DNA from: Limnochordia bacterium
Lineage (GTDB): Bacteria; Bacillota; Limnochordia; Darwinibacteriales; SLO01
Direction: 5' to 3'
DNA length: 8,144 nucleotides
Assembly (NCBI GenBank): GCA_007132635.1
Contig: SLOG01000412.1
Coordinates: 1 to 8,144, forward strand
The notes under the pieces are model-generated. The model ran no database searches. It was given only the letters and a program-made list of their open reading frames with translations, and was not told where the DNA came from. Made by a program: the position numbers and the translations under genes. How positions within the stretch are numbered: position 1 is the first letter of the stretch; the number at the start of each line of letters is the position of its first letter. This document shows, one piece after another, positions 1 to 5,803 of this stretch.

Positions 1-764
1 CGGGTTGCGGAAAGGGTGATCAGCGTTTCTTTATGAGGATGCCGATAGGAGTTGTCCTTACCCACCATAATGACAGCCGTTTCGGGATTCACAGCCTCAA
101 TGAAGTCACGAGTGCTGCTGGATGCGCTCCCATGGTGGGCGACCTTCAGTACGTGCGCTGACAGCCCGCCCCGCGCGCCTAGGACTGTCTCGGCTTCGCG
201 CTCGATATCTCCCGTAAACAAGAACCGTGTCTGGTCCGCTTCCATCAGTACGACGACGGAGTTGTTATTGAGGCCGGGCAAAAACTCTTTCTGCGGGTGA
301 AGCACGCTGAACGCGTCCAACCCGGCGAACTCGTATTCCATACCAGCTTGAGCCACTGTGAACGGTATGTCCAGGGAGTCAATCGTCAGCAGAAAACGCT
401 CATATGTACGGGTTGTGTGAACCTGTCCATCAGCGAGCACTTCCCGGACCTGCAGATTCTCTAGAACGGGTATGAGTCCACCTACATGGTCGGCATGCGG
501 GTGCGTGGCCACGACAAGGTCCAACTCGGAGACTCCACTCTGCTCTAGATACGGCAGGACCGTATCGCGGCCAGCTTGGGCGTCTCCGCCGTCAATGAGG
601 ATGTTGACCCCAGCGGCCGTGTGGATGTGCACGGCATCCCCTTGGCCTACATCGAGAAACGTTACCGTCACTTGCGCTGCGGCTTGCCAACCGAACTGAC
701 TCAAAAGGACGATAAGGCAGACAAGTGCAACTGTTACGAGGCGATTACGCGTCGCGTAGAACAC
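1..764 (-). CDS. Secreted ComEC-like metallo-beta-lactamase-fold hydrolase (3' end outside window)
   Basis: Read from the minus strand, this frame stays open for 254 codons and leaves the window at base 1, so the C-terminus is missing. The GTG start at 764 is preceded by GAGG five bases upstream, and ParA ends 7 bp before it, so the two are probably one operon. Residues 10-26 are hydrophobic and end in an AxA-type site (QAAA-Q, about residue 30), indicating export. The mature part carries the MBL-fold series: FLDVGQGDA (36-44), LIDGGD (56-61), THPHADHVGG (87-96) with the metal-binding HxHxDH, NNNSVV (166-171), FTGD (183-186), HHGS (210-213) and HPH (242-244). These match the soluble hydrolase domain found at the C-terminus of ComEC/Rec2. 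The competence and channel domains of true ComEC are absent. Stand-alone relatives are thought to be extracellular hydrolases, possibly nucleases or phosphodiesterases. The substrate is not known from sequence. Confidence 0.9.
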   Translation of the reverse strand, partial: MFYATRNRLVTVALVCLIVLLSQFGWQAAAQVTVTFLDVGQGDAVHIHTAAGVNILIDGGDAQAGRDTVLPYLEQSGVSELDLVVATHPHADHVGGLIPVLENLQVREVLADGQVHTTRTYERFLLTIDSLDIPFTVAQAGMEYEFAGLDAFSVLHPQKEFLPGLNNNSVVVLMEADQTRFLFTGDIEREAETVLGARGGLSAHVLKVAHHGSASSSTRDFIEAVNPETAVIMVGKDNSYRHPHKETLITLSAT

Positions 765-771
765 AACAGCC

Positions 772-1542
772 TCACTTCCTTTCTTTTTTCTTGACCAAAT
801 CCCGGGCTAGCTCGCGATAGGCCAGGGCACCCGGCACTTGAATCGACATCTCAAATACGGGAAGCTGTGCGCGGGAACTCTCCGCAAACCGAATACTTCT
901 ATTAACAGTATAAGGGAAAAGATACAGATCGCTGAACTGGTCGCGAAGGATTTGGAGGATTTCTCGCCCGTGGCGGGTCCGACTGTCAAACATGGTTGGT
1001 AGGAGCCCCGCAATCTGTAGATGGCTGTTGAGCTGGCCGCGGACCTTGGCGATGAGTTTAAGCAGCGCTCGCGTTCCCCGCAGGCTCAGAAACTCGCAAG
1101 AAACAGGTATGATGACCTGGTCAGCGGCAGCTAACGCGTTAAGTGTAAGAATGCCCAATGACGGCTGGCTGTCCAGCAGCACGAAATCGTAGGCATCGCG
1201 CACCGCGTTGACGATGCGAGTTATGCGGCGTTCGCGCGCAGGAAGGTTGATCATCTGCAGCTCGGCCAAGGACAGATCCATATTGGCTGGGAGAAGGTCC
1301 ATCCCGCATTCGGTGCTTAGGATAATATCCTTTGGTGGAACATCCCGCGTTAGACATTGGTGAAGCGTCACATCAATAGATTCGGGATCAAATCCCGCGT
1401 AGAACGTTAAACTGGCTTGGGGATCTAGGTCGACCAATAGTACTCGCTGGTCAATATCCTGCAGCGCCGCACCTAAGTTGAAGGTTGACGTGGTCTTTCC
1501 GACGCCTCCCTTTTGGTTGGCAAAAACAAACACTTCAGCCAT
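772..1542 (-). CDS. parA: ParA/Soj-family partition ATPase (no adjacent parB)
   Basis: A 256-residue ParA-type ATPase, the usual size for short chromosomal Soj proteins without an N-terminal DNA-binding extension. The deviant Walker A motif KGGVGKTT lies at residues 11-18 with both signature lysines (K11, K16). The A' motif is VDLDPQASL (37-45). Walker B is VLLDSQPSLG (121-130), where Q126 replaces the first Pro of the usual DxPPSLG. The stretch LTLNALAAADQVIIPV and the later MFDSRTRHGREIL are also typical. The ATG at 1542 is preceded by a purine-rich GGAAAGGGGGG ending 5 bases upstream. Family members bind ATP, dimerise, and move on nucleoid DNA with a partner such as ParB or another adaptor. 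Here the downstream partner is a secreted MBL-fold gene and no ParB gene is visible, so a role in chromosome segregation cannot be assumed. Confidence 0.93.
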   Translation of the reverse strand: MAEVFVFANQKGGVGKTTSTFNLGAALQDIDQRVLLVDLDPQASLTFYAGFDPESIDVTLHQCLTRDVPPKDIILSTECGMDLLPANMDLSLAELQMINLPARERRITRIVNAVRDAYDFVLLDSQPSLGILTLNALAAADQVIIPVSCEFLSLRGTRALLKLIAKVRGQLNSHLQIAGLLPTMFDSRTRHGREILQILRDQFSDLYLFPYTVNRSIRFAESSRAQLPVFEMSIQVPGALAYRELARDLVKKKERK

Positions 1543-1671
1543 GAGTTCCCCCCCTTTCCTGAGCAGTCTATGGTGGGCAGCCGCATTTCGGATACCTAGG
1601 AATTTCTGCAGCCGGACGAAAAACCCTGCAGAGGAACCGAGGCTGTTCGTGTGGAATAGTTCGTATAAAAT

Positions 1672-1805
1672 CCCTATAGAAGGCAGTTGATTTTCTCGAT
1701 TTTGACGAGTGCCGGTTCACCTCGTTTACCTTAAATGCCAGGTAAACGAGGTGCTGTGATGCCCTCGTCTGTGGAAAAGCGAAGAAAATCAACGCCTTCC
1801 TAGGG
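1672..1805. repeat. Long nested imperfect palindrome (foldback, about 134 bp)
   Basis: Seen directly: successive complementary blocks fold around a centre near 1736. CCCTA (1672-1676) pairs with TAGGG (1801-1805). GAAGGC (1679-1684) pairs with GCCTTC (1794-1799). After a bulged A, GTTGATTTTCT (1686-1696) pairs with AGAAAATCAAC (1783-1793). CG (1697-1698) pairs with CG (1780-1781), and TTTT (1700-1703) with AAAA (1775-1778). GACGAG (1704-1709) pairs with CTCGTC (1764-1769). The innermost arms are a perfect 14 bp (1718-1731 with 1740-1753). In total about 48 base pairs form with small bulges and internal loops. No T-run follows on either strand, and it lies between divergent genes, so it is not a normal terminator. 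It could be a MITE-like foldback element, a structured leader RNA, or an operator region. Confidence 0.75.
1718..1753. promoter_or_regulatory. Perfect 14-bp inverted repeat, possible operator
   Basis: The arms CACCTCGTTTACCT and AGGTAAACGAGGTG are exact reverse complements separated by 8 bases (TAAATGCC). This is the core of the larger palindrome. The left arm overlaps the place where a ribU -10 element would lie if TTGACG at 1702 is the -35, so a repressor site is possible. I do not recognise it as a known operator; it is not a parS site. Confidence 0.4.
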
Positions 1806-1825
1806 CAGAATGGAAGGAGATGGCA

Positions 1826-2392
1826 ATGAACAACCGCACACGCCGCGTAGTCAACATGGCGGTCCTAGTCTCGTTAGCTACGGCACTCATGGTAACTATC
1901 CAGATTCCCATGTTCACAGACTTTCTAAAGTATGATCCGAGTGATGTACCTATGCTTATCGGGGGTTTTTGGTTTGGCCCTGTACCTGGGCTAATCATGG
2001 TTGGCTTGAAAGCATTTCTTTACCTTCTTATTCGAGGCGTCTCCGGACCCATCGGTGCTTTTCAGAATTTCATGGCATCCGGGAGTTTTGTGTTTTTCGC
2101 TGCAATGTATTACCAGCGGGACCGCTCGCGGCGAGGAGCGGTTATCGCGTTGGCTATAGGCTCTGTCGCTATGACATTGATCATGATTCCCGCGAACATG
2201 ATCATCCTGCCTATCTGGGGTATTCCAGATGAAATCGTGTTGCCGACGATTCTGCGCTTCATCACCCCCTTTAACCTAACAAAGGGCTTGATCAGTTCAC
2301 TGTTCACTTACTTTGCGTACAAACGCCTCAAAACGATTTTGGAGTCTCTTTGGGGAGATTCCTTTACTACCGACAAGAGGAGGAGCTCCTAG
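1826..2392 (+). CDS. ribU: ECF transporter S component, riboflavin type (RibU-like)
   Basis: A 188-residue, very hydrophobic protein with about five to six membrane segments, the usual size of ECF S components. Near the end of the first segment it has TDFLKYDPSDVP (31-42) followed by LIGGFWFGPVPG, a signature of RibU. A late PFNLTKG motif is also typical. RibU binds riboflavin and joins a shared EcfA/A'/T energising module encoded elsewhere; none of those subunits is in this window. The start needs correction. An ATG at 1820 directly abuts AAGGAG (1814-1819) and could not use it, whereas the ATG at 1826 sits 6 bases from that site. The stop overlaps the pspC start by one base. No FMN riboswitch was seen upstream. 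Substrate assignment rests on family motifs only. Confidence 0.85.
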   Translation: MNNRTRRVVNMAVLVSLATALMVTIQIPMFTDFLKYDPSDVPMLIGGFWFGPVPGLIMVGLKAFLYLLIRGVSGPIGAFQNFMASGSFVFFAAMYYQRDRSRRGAVIALAIGSVAMTLIMIPANMIILPIWGIPDEIVLPTILRFITPFNLTKGLISSLFTYFAYKRLKTILESLWGDSFTTDKRRSS

Positions 2393-2580
2393 TGGCACAG
2401 CGTCTGTATCTCTCCGAAGACAAGAAAATCGCTGGCGTCTGCGGCGGTATTGCGGAGTATTTCAAGATCGATGCTACCGTTATCCGGCTGCTGTGGCTGA
2501 TAGCGTTTTTCTTTTTCGGAACCGGCTTGTTTGCCTATATCGTCTGTTGGATCGTGATCCCGAAAAGGCCCATCCCTTAA
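2392..2580 (+). CDS. Minimal PspC-domain membrane protein
   Basis: A 62-residue protein that is almost entirely one PspC domain. It begins VAQRLYLSEDKKIAGVCGGIAEYFKID-like sequence, with the diagnostic AGVCGGIAEYF at about residues 14-24. A single long hydrophobic segment (about 27-55) ends in a short basic tail, KRPIP. The GTG start is chosen because AGGAGGAG (2378-2385) lies 6 bases upstream and the domain begins right there; a longer in-frame opening from 2350 lies inside ribU. The GTG shares its first G with the ribU TAG stop, suggesting translational coupling. PspC proteins are linked to envelope stress in other bacteria, where PspC works with PspA and PspB. No other psp gene is visible here, so the role in this organism is open. 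The last codons lie within the terminator hairpin. Confidence 0.92.
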   Translation: MAQRLYLSEDKKIAGVCGGIAEYFKIDATVIRLLWLIAFFFFGTGLFAYIVCWIVIPKRPIP

Positions 2581-2596
2581 GGAGATGGGCCTTTTC
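2562..2596. terminator. Bidirectional intrinsic terminator between pspC and selD
   Basis: GAAAAGGCCCATC (2562-2574) and GATGGGCCTTTTC (2584-2596) are perfect 13-bp complementary arms. Extra CC/GG pairing is possible inside the loop. The GC-rich stem ends in A-run and T-run flanks, so each strand has a T-tract after the hairpin. The left arm overlaps the last codons of pspC, and selD ends at 2601, so it serves both convergent genes. Confidence 0.9.
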
Positions 2597-2600
2597 CGGA

Positions 2601-3632
2601 TCAGCGGCGGCTGACAATCACGCGCGGCGGCCCGGCGACGACTCTGCCAACAATTCGGGAAGCTACACTGTGGTTTTTGAGGAGGGTGTTCAGTTCTCGA
2701 GCCGAGTCCGGTGCCGTCGCAATCAAAAGGCCGCCCGATGTTTGGGGGTCGAATACAAGATCCTCTTCGCATAGTTCAAGTCCTTCGGTCAGGACGGCGC
2801 TGGCAAACGCTTCTTTGTTTGCATACGTGCCCTGGGGGACAAGGCCCATGGAAGCCCACGTTAGGCTGCCGTCATAGCTTGCCAGTTTCTCGAATGCGAA
2901 GTGCAGTTCGACCCCACTGCCTCTGGCCATCTCCAGTGCATGGCCTGCCAGGCCAAAACCGGTGATGTCTGTACAGGCGTGAACTGCGGGTGTCTTGAAG
3001 TGGCGACTTGCTAGGCCGTTCAGCTGCACCATACTGTCGAGCATGGCGTGACAATCACCTAAGCTTAGAAGATCGCCGCGCAGCGCATTGAGAACGATAC
3101 CCGTACCTAATGGCTTAGTGAGGAGCAGAACGTCCCCTGGCTGCGCGCCGGCATTAGTCAGCAGGTCGGTTGGGCAGCACCATCCAGTAACCGCCATGCC
3201 AAAAAACAGTTCGCGGCTTGCGATAGTATGACCCCCGACCAGCAGCGCTTTGGCCTCTGTCACTACTGCGGCACCTCCGGCCATGATGCCCTGTGCTGCT
3301 TGTTTTGGCAGTGCTTCGGGAAGAGCCGCGATGTTAAGCGCTGAAAAAGGCTCGCCACCCATGGCGTATACGTCGCTCAGGGCGTTCGCGGCAGCGATTT
3401 GCCCGAAGAGATAAGGATCGTCAACGACCGGGGAGAAAAAGTCGACTGTGTGGATCAAACAGCGGTCTTCGTCGACAGCCAACACAGCCGCATCGTCTGA
3501 TGTATCGTATCCCACCAAAACACGCGGATCGCGGATATGCATCATCTCACCGAGGAGATCTGATAGGGCTCCCGGCCCCAACTTCCCAGCTCAGCCCGGA
3601 TTAGGTGTTAGGTGTGTCAGCCGAATCGGCAT
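2601..3632 (-). CDS. selD: Selenide, water dikinase, selenocysteine-containing (SelD)
   Basis: SelD makes selenophosphate from selenide and ATP, the selenium donor for selenocysteine and selenouridine. The frame from TTG at 3581 lacks the catalytic N-terminus. Reading further upstream in the same frame gives an in-frame TGA (3593-3591) and then an ATG at 3632, with GGGAGGGG 5 bases upstream. Translating TGA as Sec gives MPIRLTHLTPNPG-U-AGKLGPG, in which U14 and K17 match the catalytic Cys17 and Lys20 of E. coli SelD. The full protein is then 343 residues, the normal family size. Further signatures are TSDDAAVL (D46/D47), VDDPYLFGQIAAANALSD, GGHTI, TDITGFGLAGHALEMA and DPQTSGGLL. It lies 39 bp after yedF and is probably co-transcribed with it. 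SelA, SelB and tRNA-Sec must be encoded elsewhere. Confidence 0.95.
3560..3589 (-). promoter_or_regulatory. Candidate bacterial SECIS element in selD
   Basis: On the mRNA, UGGGGC (3580-3575) pairs with GCCCUA (3569-3564), including one G-U pair, around a five-base loop CGGGA (3574-3570). A lower CUG/CAG stem (3589-3587 with 3562-3560) may extend it across an asymmetric internal loop. The apical loop begins 17 bases after the UGA and has a G among its first two bases. Both fit what is described for bacterial SECIS elements, which bind SelB. The fold was judged by eye, so the exact pairing is uncertain. Confidence 0.5.
3591..3593 (-). other. In-frame UGA read as selenocysteine (SelD residue 14)
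   Basis: The codon falls exactly at the SelD active-site Cys/Sec position, within PG-U-AGK. Frame and similarity are continuous on both sides, there is a proper start and ribosome binding site upstream, and a hairpin lies just downstream. SelD with Sec at this site is known in many bacteria, so recoding is much likelier than a nonsense mutation. Confidence 0.93.
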
Positions 3633-3671
3633 GCGATCCCCTCCCTTCAATGCTCGCGCTGTGTTCTTCTT

Positions 3672-4274
3672 CTATAGCGACAGAGTATCCGGTCCTTGTA
3701 GTACCTCGACAATGGCGTACATATTGGTGACCTCTCCCAGATCAAAACCGTCAGTCAGACCGAAGAAATCCAAACATGTCCCGCACCCTGCAATTTGGGT
3801 ACCGCGTTCTTTGAGAAGCTGCAGGGATTCCCGAGTCTCGGGATCAAAGGCAAGCTTCACCCCACTGTTTAGCAGTATGACTTGGTTGGGTGTCGGATCA
3901 GTTTCCGTTAGGGCATATAAAAAAGCTTTCATGAGAATACGGCCAAGCTGTTCGTCACCGTGACCGAGCGTTTCCCGGCCAATAAGGAAATTGCGCCCTT
4001 GCGGTGAATCCCCCTCGGTTGACAAAGACGGCGTTGTCTTCTGGTGTTCTGCGGTCGGTTCGTCTGCCATGCGGCAAAAACGCAGCCGAAACTCCCCGGA
4101 AGCCATGGATTCCACGTCGACGCGACAGTTAAGGTGGCGTCCTAATCGTTGGAGGTTTTGGACTGATGTCTCGTTGTCCACCAGTGTCACCACTTCTTTG
4201 TTTGTTTCGAGGGCTTTCTTTGTGAGTATAACTGGCTGCGGGCAGGCAAGGGTGCGTGCATCAACTTGTTTCAC
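3672..4274 (-). CDS. yedF: Sulfurtransferase-like selenium metabolism protein YedF
   Basis: A 200-residue two-part protein. Residues 1-70 form a TusA-like domain with VDARTLACPQPVILTKKAL, in which C11 lies in the CPxP motif. After a linker rich in polar residues, the C-terminal part (about 108-200) has VILLNSGVKLAF, AGCGTCLDFFGL (C164 and C167) and GEVTNMYAIVE, typical of the selenium-associated YedF family. These genes co-occur with selD and are thought to handle reduced sulfur or selenium, though the exact reaction is not settled. The GTG at 4274 is preferred because AGGAGGAG ends 7 bases upstream, and it starts directly at the TusA strand; the longer frame from GTG at 4307 would place that site inside the coding region. 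selD follows 39 bp downstream. A terminator at 4337-4370 separates it from the upstream gene. Confidence 0.93.
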   Translation of the reverse strand: MKQVDARTLACPQPVILTKKALETNKEVVTLVDNETSVQNLQRLGRHLNCRVDVESMASGEFRLRFCRMADEPTAEHQKTTPSLSTEGDSPQGRNFLIGRETLGHGDEQLGRILMKAFLYALTETDPTPNQVILLNSGVKLAFDPETRESLQLLKERGTQIAGCGTCLDFFGLTDGFDLGEVTNMYAIVEVLQGPDTLSL

Positions 4275-4336
4275 GGCCAAGCTCCTCCTCGTGACGCTGT
4301 TGCTCACTGATGCAGCGCGGACACCAGTGCTGTTTT

Positions 4337-4370
4337 AGGAAAAGACACCTTGAGCAAGGTGTCTTTTCCT
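4337..4370. terminator. Intrinsic terminator after the rubrerythrin-like gene
   Basis: AGGAAAAGACACCTTG (4337-4352) and CAAGGTGTCTTTTCCT (4355-4370) are perfect 16-bp arms. The practical structure is a GACACCTT stem with a four-base loop and a TTTT tract on the exit side of either strand. It lies about 40 bp past the rubrerythrin-like stop and about 60 bp before the yedF start, so yedF-selD probably has its own promoter in 4275-4336, where I see no clear -35/-10 pair. Confidence 0.9.
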
Positions 4371-4410
4371 GCGTTTCTTGAACTGAAGTCACCAGACTAC
4401 CCAGATTCCA

Positions 4411-4920
4411 TTACCACGACATCCAGTTCCACACTTTGCTCTCCTCAGAAGAAAACCAATCCTCTGTGTCGGTCAGATAGTAATAGACATTTTCCAGCGC
4501 TTCATAGTGTCCGCCTTCTTCTGCCTGCATGCTGCGGAAGAACTCCTTCTCCAGCGGAGTGGCTGCTTTTGCGGCAGCGTCTTGGTACATGGCATAGCCT
4601 TTCTTTTCCAAGTCCATGGCAACAGATAGGGCGTCGGTGTTGTCTGCGATTTTGCGTTCGTCCTCGCTCAGGTTAGAAAAGTAGCGTTTGATTACATCCT
4701 GCAACACCGTACCCGCATTGCTTTCTGGCCAGGGCCCATCGTTTTTTAGGGCTTGGTAGATCTCTTGAATCCGGAGCTGATGTTGATTCTCCTCTACAGC
4801 CAAGGCTAAGAATAGACGTTTAACCAGGGGGTTTGCGGCTTCCTTAGCCTTCTCTTGATAATACTGTGCACCATGCTCTTCGAAATCTAATGCCTTTTGA
4901 ATGACCTCGGGAACTGTCAT
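4411..4920 (-). CDS. Rubrerythrin-like ferritin-fold diiron protein (no rubredoxin domain)
   Basis: A 169-residue protein with two repeated helix pairs of a ferritin-like four-helix bundle. The first carries FEEHGAQYY (E14) and EENQH (E44, H47). The second carries DLEKKGYAMY (E105) and EEGGH (E135, H138). These are the expected carboxylate and histidine ligands of a diiron site. There are no CxxC pairs, so the C-terminal rubredoxin domain of classical rubrerythrin is missing; the tail is instead rich in Trp and acidic residues. Such stand-alone proteins occur in anaerobes and are generally linked to peroxide defence or iron handling, but the activity is not proven. The ATG at 4920 has AAGGAGG 6-7 bases upstream and starts at the first helix. 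A 17-residue upstream extension in the same frame is Arg-rich and lacks a better site. It appears to be a single-gene transcript. Confidence 0.88.
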   Translation of the reverse strand: MTVPEVIQKALDFEEHGAQYYQEKAKEAANPLVKRLFLALAVEENQHQLRIQEIYQALKNDGPWPESNAGTVLQDVIKRYFSNLSEDERKIADNTDALSVAMDLEKKGYAMYQDAAAKAATPLEKEFFRSMQAEEGGHYEALENVYYYLTDTEDWFSSEESKVWNWMSW

Positions 4921-4942
4921 GGTCACCCTCCTTCTCAGAATT

Positions 4943-4960
4943 CGTCTCCTCAGGGAGACG
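4943..4960. promoter_or_regulatory. Small hairpin in the rubrerythrin-like gene leader
   Basis: CGTCTCC (4943-4949) and GGAGACG (4954-4960) form a 7-bp stem with a four-base loop, starting about 22 bases upstream of the ATG at 4920 and just outside its ribosome binding site. It may stabilise the mRNA or affect initiation. No T-run follows, so it is not a terminator. Confidence 0.35.
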
Positions 4961-5003
4961 GTTGATTGCATGCTATCTACTGTATTGCACTCTAATAATA
5001 AAA

Positions 5004-5027
5004 GTTCCTGCTTCTGTTCTTGCTTCT
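5004..5027. repeat. Two-copy 12-bp tandem repeat
   Basis: GTTCCTGCTTCT is followed directly by GTTCTTGCTTCT, differing at one base. It lies in the 4921-5078 intergenic stretch, upstream of the rubrerythrin-like gene and downstream of the DUF554 gene. The rest of that stretch has an AT-rich patch (TAATAATAAAA, around 4994-5004) that may belong to the promoter, and a short palindrome TTCGTTACGAA at 5040-5050. No gene is seen there. Confidence 0.4.
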
Positions 5028-5078
5028 ATAGGTAAAAGTTTCGTTACGAAGTCCGATAGCATTTGGATCGGTATCCTT

Positions 5079-5765
5079 TCAGCCGCCGAATACCAGACTT
5101 AGGAAGACAGCAGTGATAAGGCCCGGAAGCAGATTGCCAATAGCGATGCGTGCCAGCCCCAAGATATTGATGCCAATTCCGACAATCAACAGTCCGCCAG
5201 TGGCCGTTAATTCGGCGACGACGCTGGGGCTTAAATAGGGAGCTAAGACGTTGGCCAAAAGCGCAATGCTGCCCTGATACAGAAAAACGGGAATGGCCGA
5301 AAACGCAACGCCGATCCCTAAGGACGAAGCAAAAAACACAGCACTGACCCCGTCGAGCATCGCTTTGGCATAGAGAACATCGTGGCTGCCCTGGAGGCCG
5401 CTGTCAAGAGCTCCTAAGACTGCCATGGCGCCAATACAGTAGACGAGCGAGGCGGTGAGAAATCCTTGTGAAAAATCCGACGAACCCTTGTCTGCCCGCA
5501 GCAATCGTCCCAGCTTCGTGCCTAGAGACGACAGCCTGGCCTCGACCTGTAAGCTTTCGCCAATAATCCCTCCCAAGACCAGGCTGGCGATGGGAATCAG
5601 GATGTTTTCACCGGCAAGGCCCATGTTGATTCCGATAATCAGAACGGCTAGACCTAGTCCTTGCATGACAGTCGTGCGTATATTCTCGTCTAGTTTGACT
5701 GAAACACCTAACACTGCCCCAGTGGCGATAGCAAGAAAGTTGACAAACGATCCCCACAGAACCAA
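5079..5765 (-). CDS. DUF554 family membrane protein (YdfK/YqgA type)
   Basis: A 228-residue polytopic membrane protein matching the DUF554 family. It starts GSFVNFLAIATGAVLGV. It continues through LGLAVLIIGINMGL, the glycine-rich VLGGIIGESLQVEARL, CIGAMAVLGALDSGLQG, LDGVSAVFFASSLGIGVAFSAIPVFLYQG and ATGGLLIVGIGINILGL. About six to seven hydrophobic segments alternate with short loops, and the only long soluble part is about residues 75-100. The function of the family is unknown. The start is TTG at 5765, with AGGTGA about 6 bases upstream, and the family N-terminus begins there. It follows fabI after 38 bp on the same strand, so the two are probably co-transcribed, although nothing in the sequence ties it to lipid synthesis. 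No convincing terminator follows; a short CCGAT/ATCGG hairpin lies near 5054-5072. Confidence 0.9.
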   Translation of the reverse strand: MVLWGSFVNFLAIATGAVLGVSVKLDENIRTTVMQGLGLAVLIIGINMGLAGENILIPIASLVLGGIIGESLQVEARLSSLGTKLGRLLRADKGSSDFSQGFLTASLVYCIGAMAVLGALDSGLQGSHDVLYAKAMLDGVSAVFFASSLGIGVAFSAIPVFLYQGSIALLANVLAPYLSPSVVAELTATGGLLIVGIGINILGLARIAIGNLLPGLITAVFLSLVFGG

Positions 5766-5803
5766 TTATGATCACCTACCCGATCGGTCTTGCCTACCGT
5801 CTG

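Larger units (their letters stand above)
1543..1825. other. Divergent intergenic region between parA and ribU
   Basis: This 283-bp stretch separates two divergent genes and must contain both promoters. I see no gene in it. A weak candidate for parA (minus strand) is TCAACT (1690-1685) and TATACG (1667-1662), separated by 17 bases. For ribU (plus strand), TTGACG at 1702-1707 is a good -35-like hexamer, but the hexamer 17 bases downstream (TTTACC, 1725-1730) is a poor -10. TATAAA at 1664-1669 is a good -10-like sequence without a matching -35. Half of the region is taken up by the nested palindrome listed separately. I find no FMN riboswitch signature, although one often precedes ribU in this phylum. 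Confidence 0.5.

Noticed and set aside
1718..1753. parS centromere site for the adjacent parA
   Set aside because: The palindrome has no resemblance to the conserved chromosomal parS (TGTTTCACGTGAAACA), and no parB is present in the window.
1672..1805. Rho-independent terminator
   Set aside because: The flanking genes are transcribed away from it and no T-run follows the stem on either strand.
1543..1825. FMN riboswitch upstream of ribU
   Set aside because: The conserved G-rich opening and internal motifs of the RFN element are not found; the hairpin there has a different, simple foldback architecture.
2313..2774. Long plus-strand frame across ribU, pspC and the selD end
   Set aside because: It overlaps three genes with clear family motifs, crosses a strong terminator and has no recognisable domain; it is a frame shadow.
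3591..3593. Stop codon upstream of selD as evidence of a pseudogene or of a separate short ORF
   Set aside because: The UGA falls exactly at the known Sec/Cys active-site position, with continuous family similarity, a strong ribosome binding site and a downstream hairpin, so recoding explains it better.
3448..3963. Plus-strand open frame of 171 codons opposite selD and yedF
   Set aside because: It spans two well-supported genes and their spacer on the other strand; its composition is that of an antisense shadow.
4921..5078. PerR box upstream of the rubrerythrin-like gene
   Set aside because: The AT-rich TAATAATAAAA patch lacks the two-fold symmetry of the PerR site.
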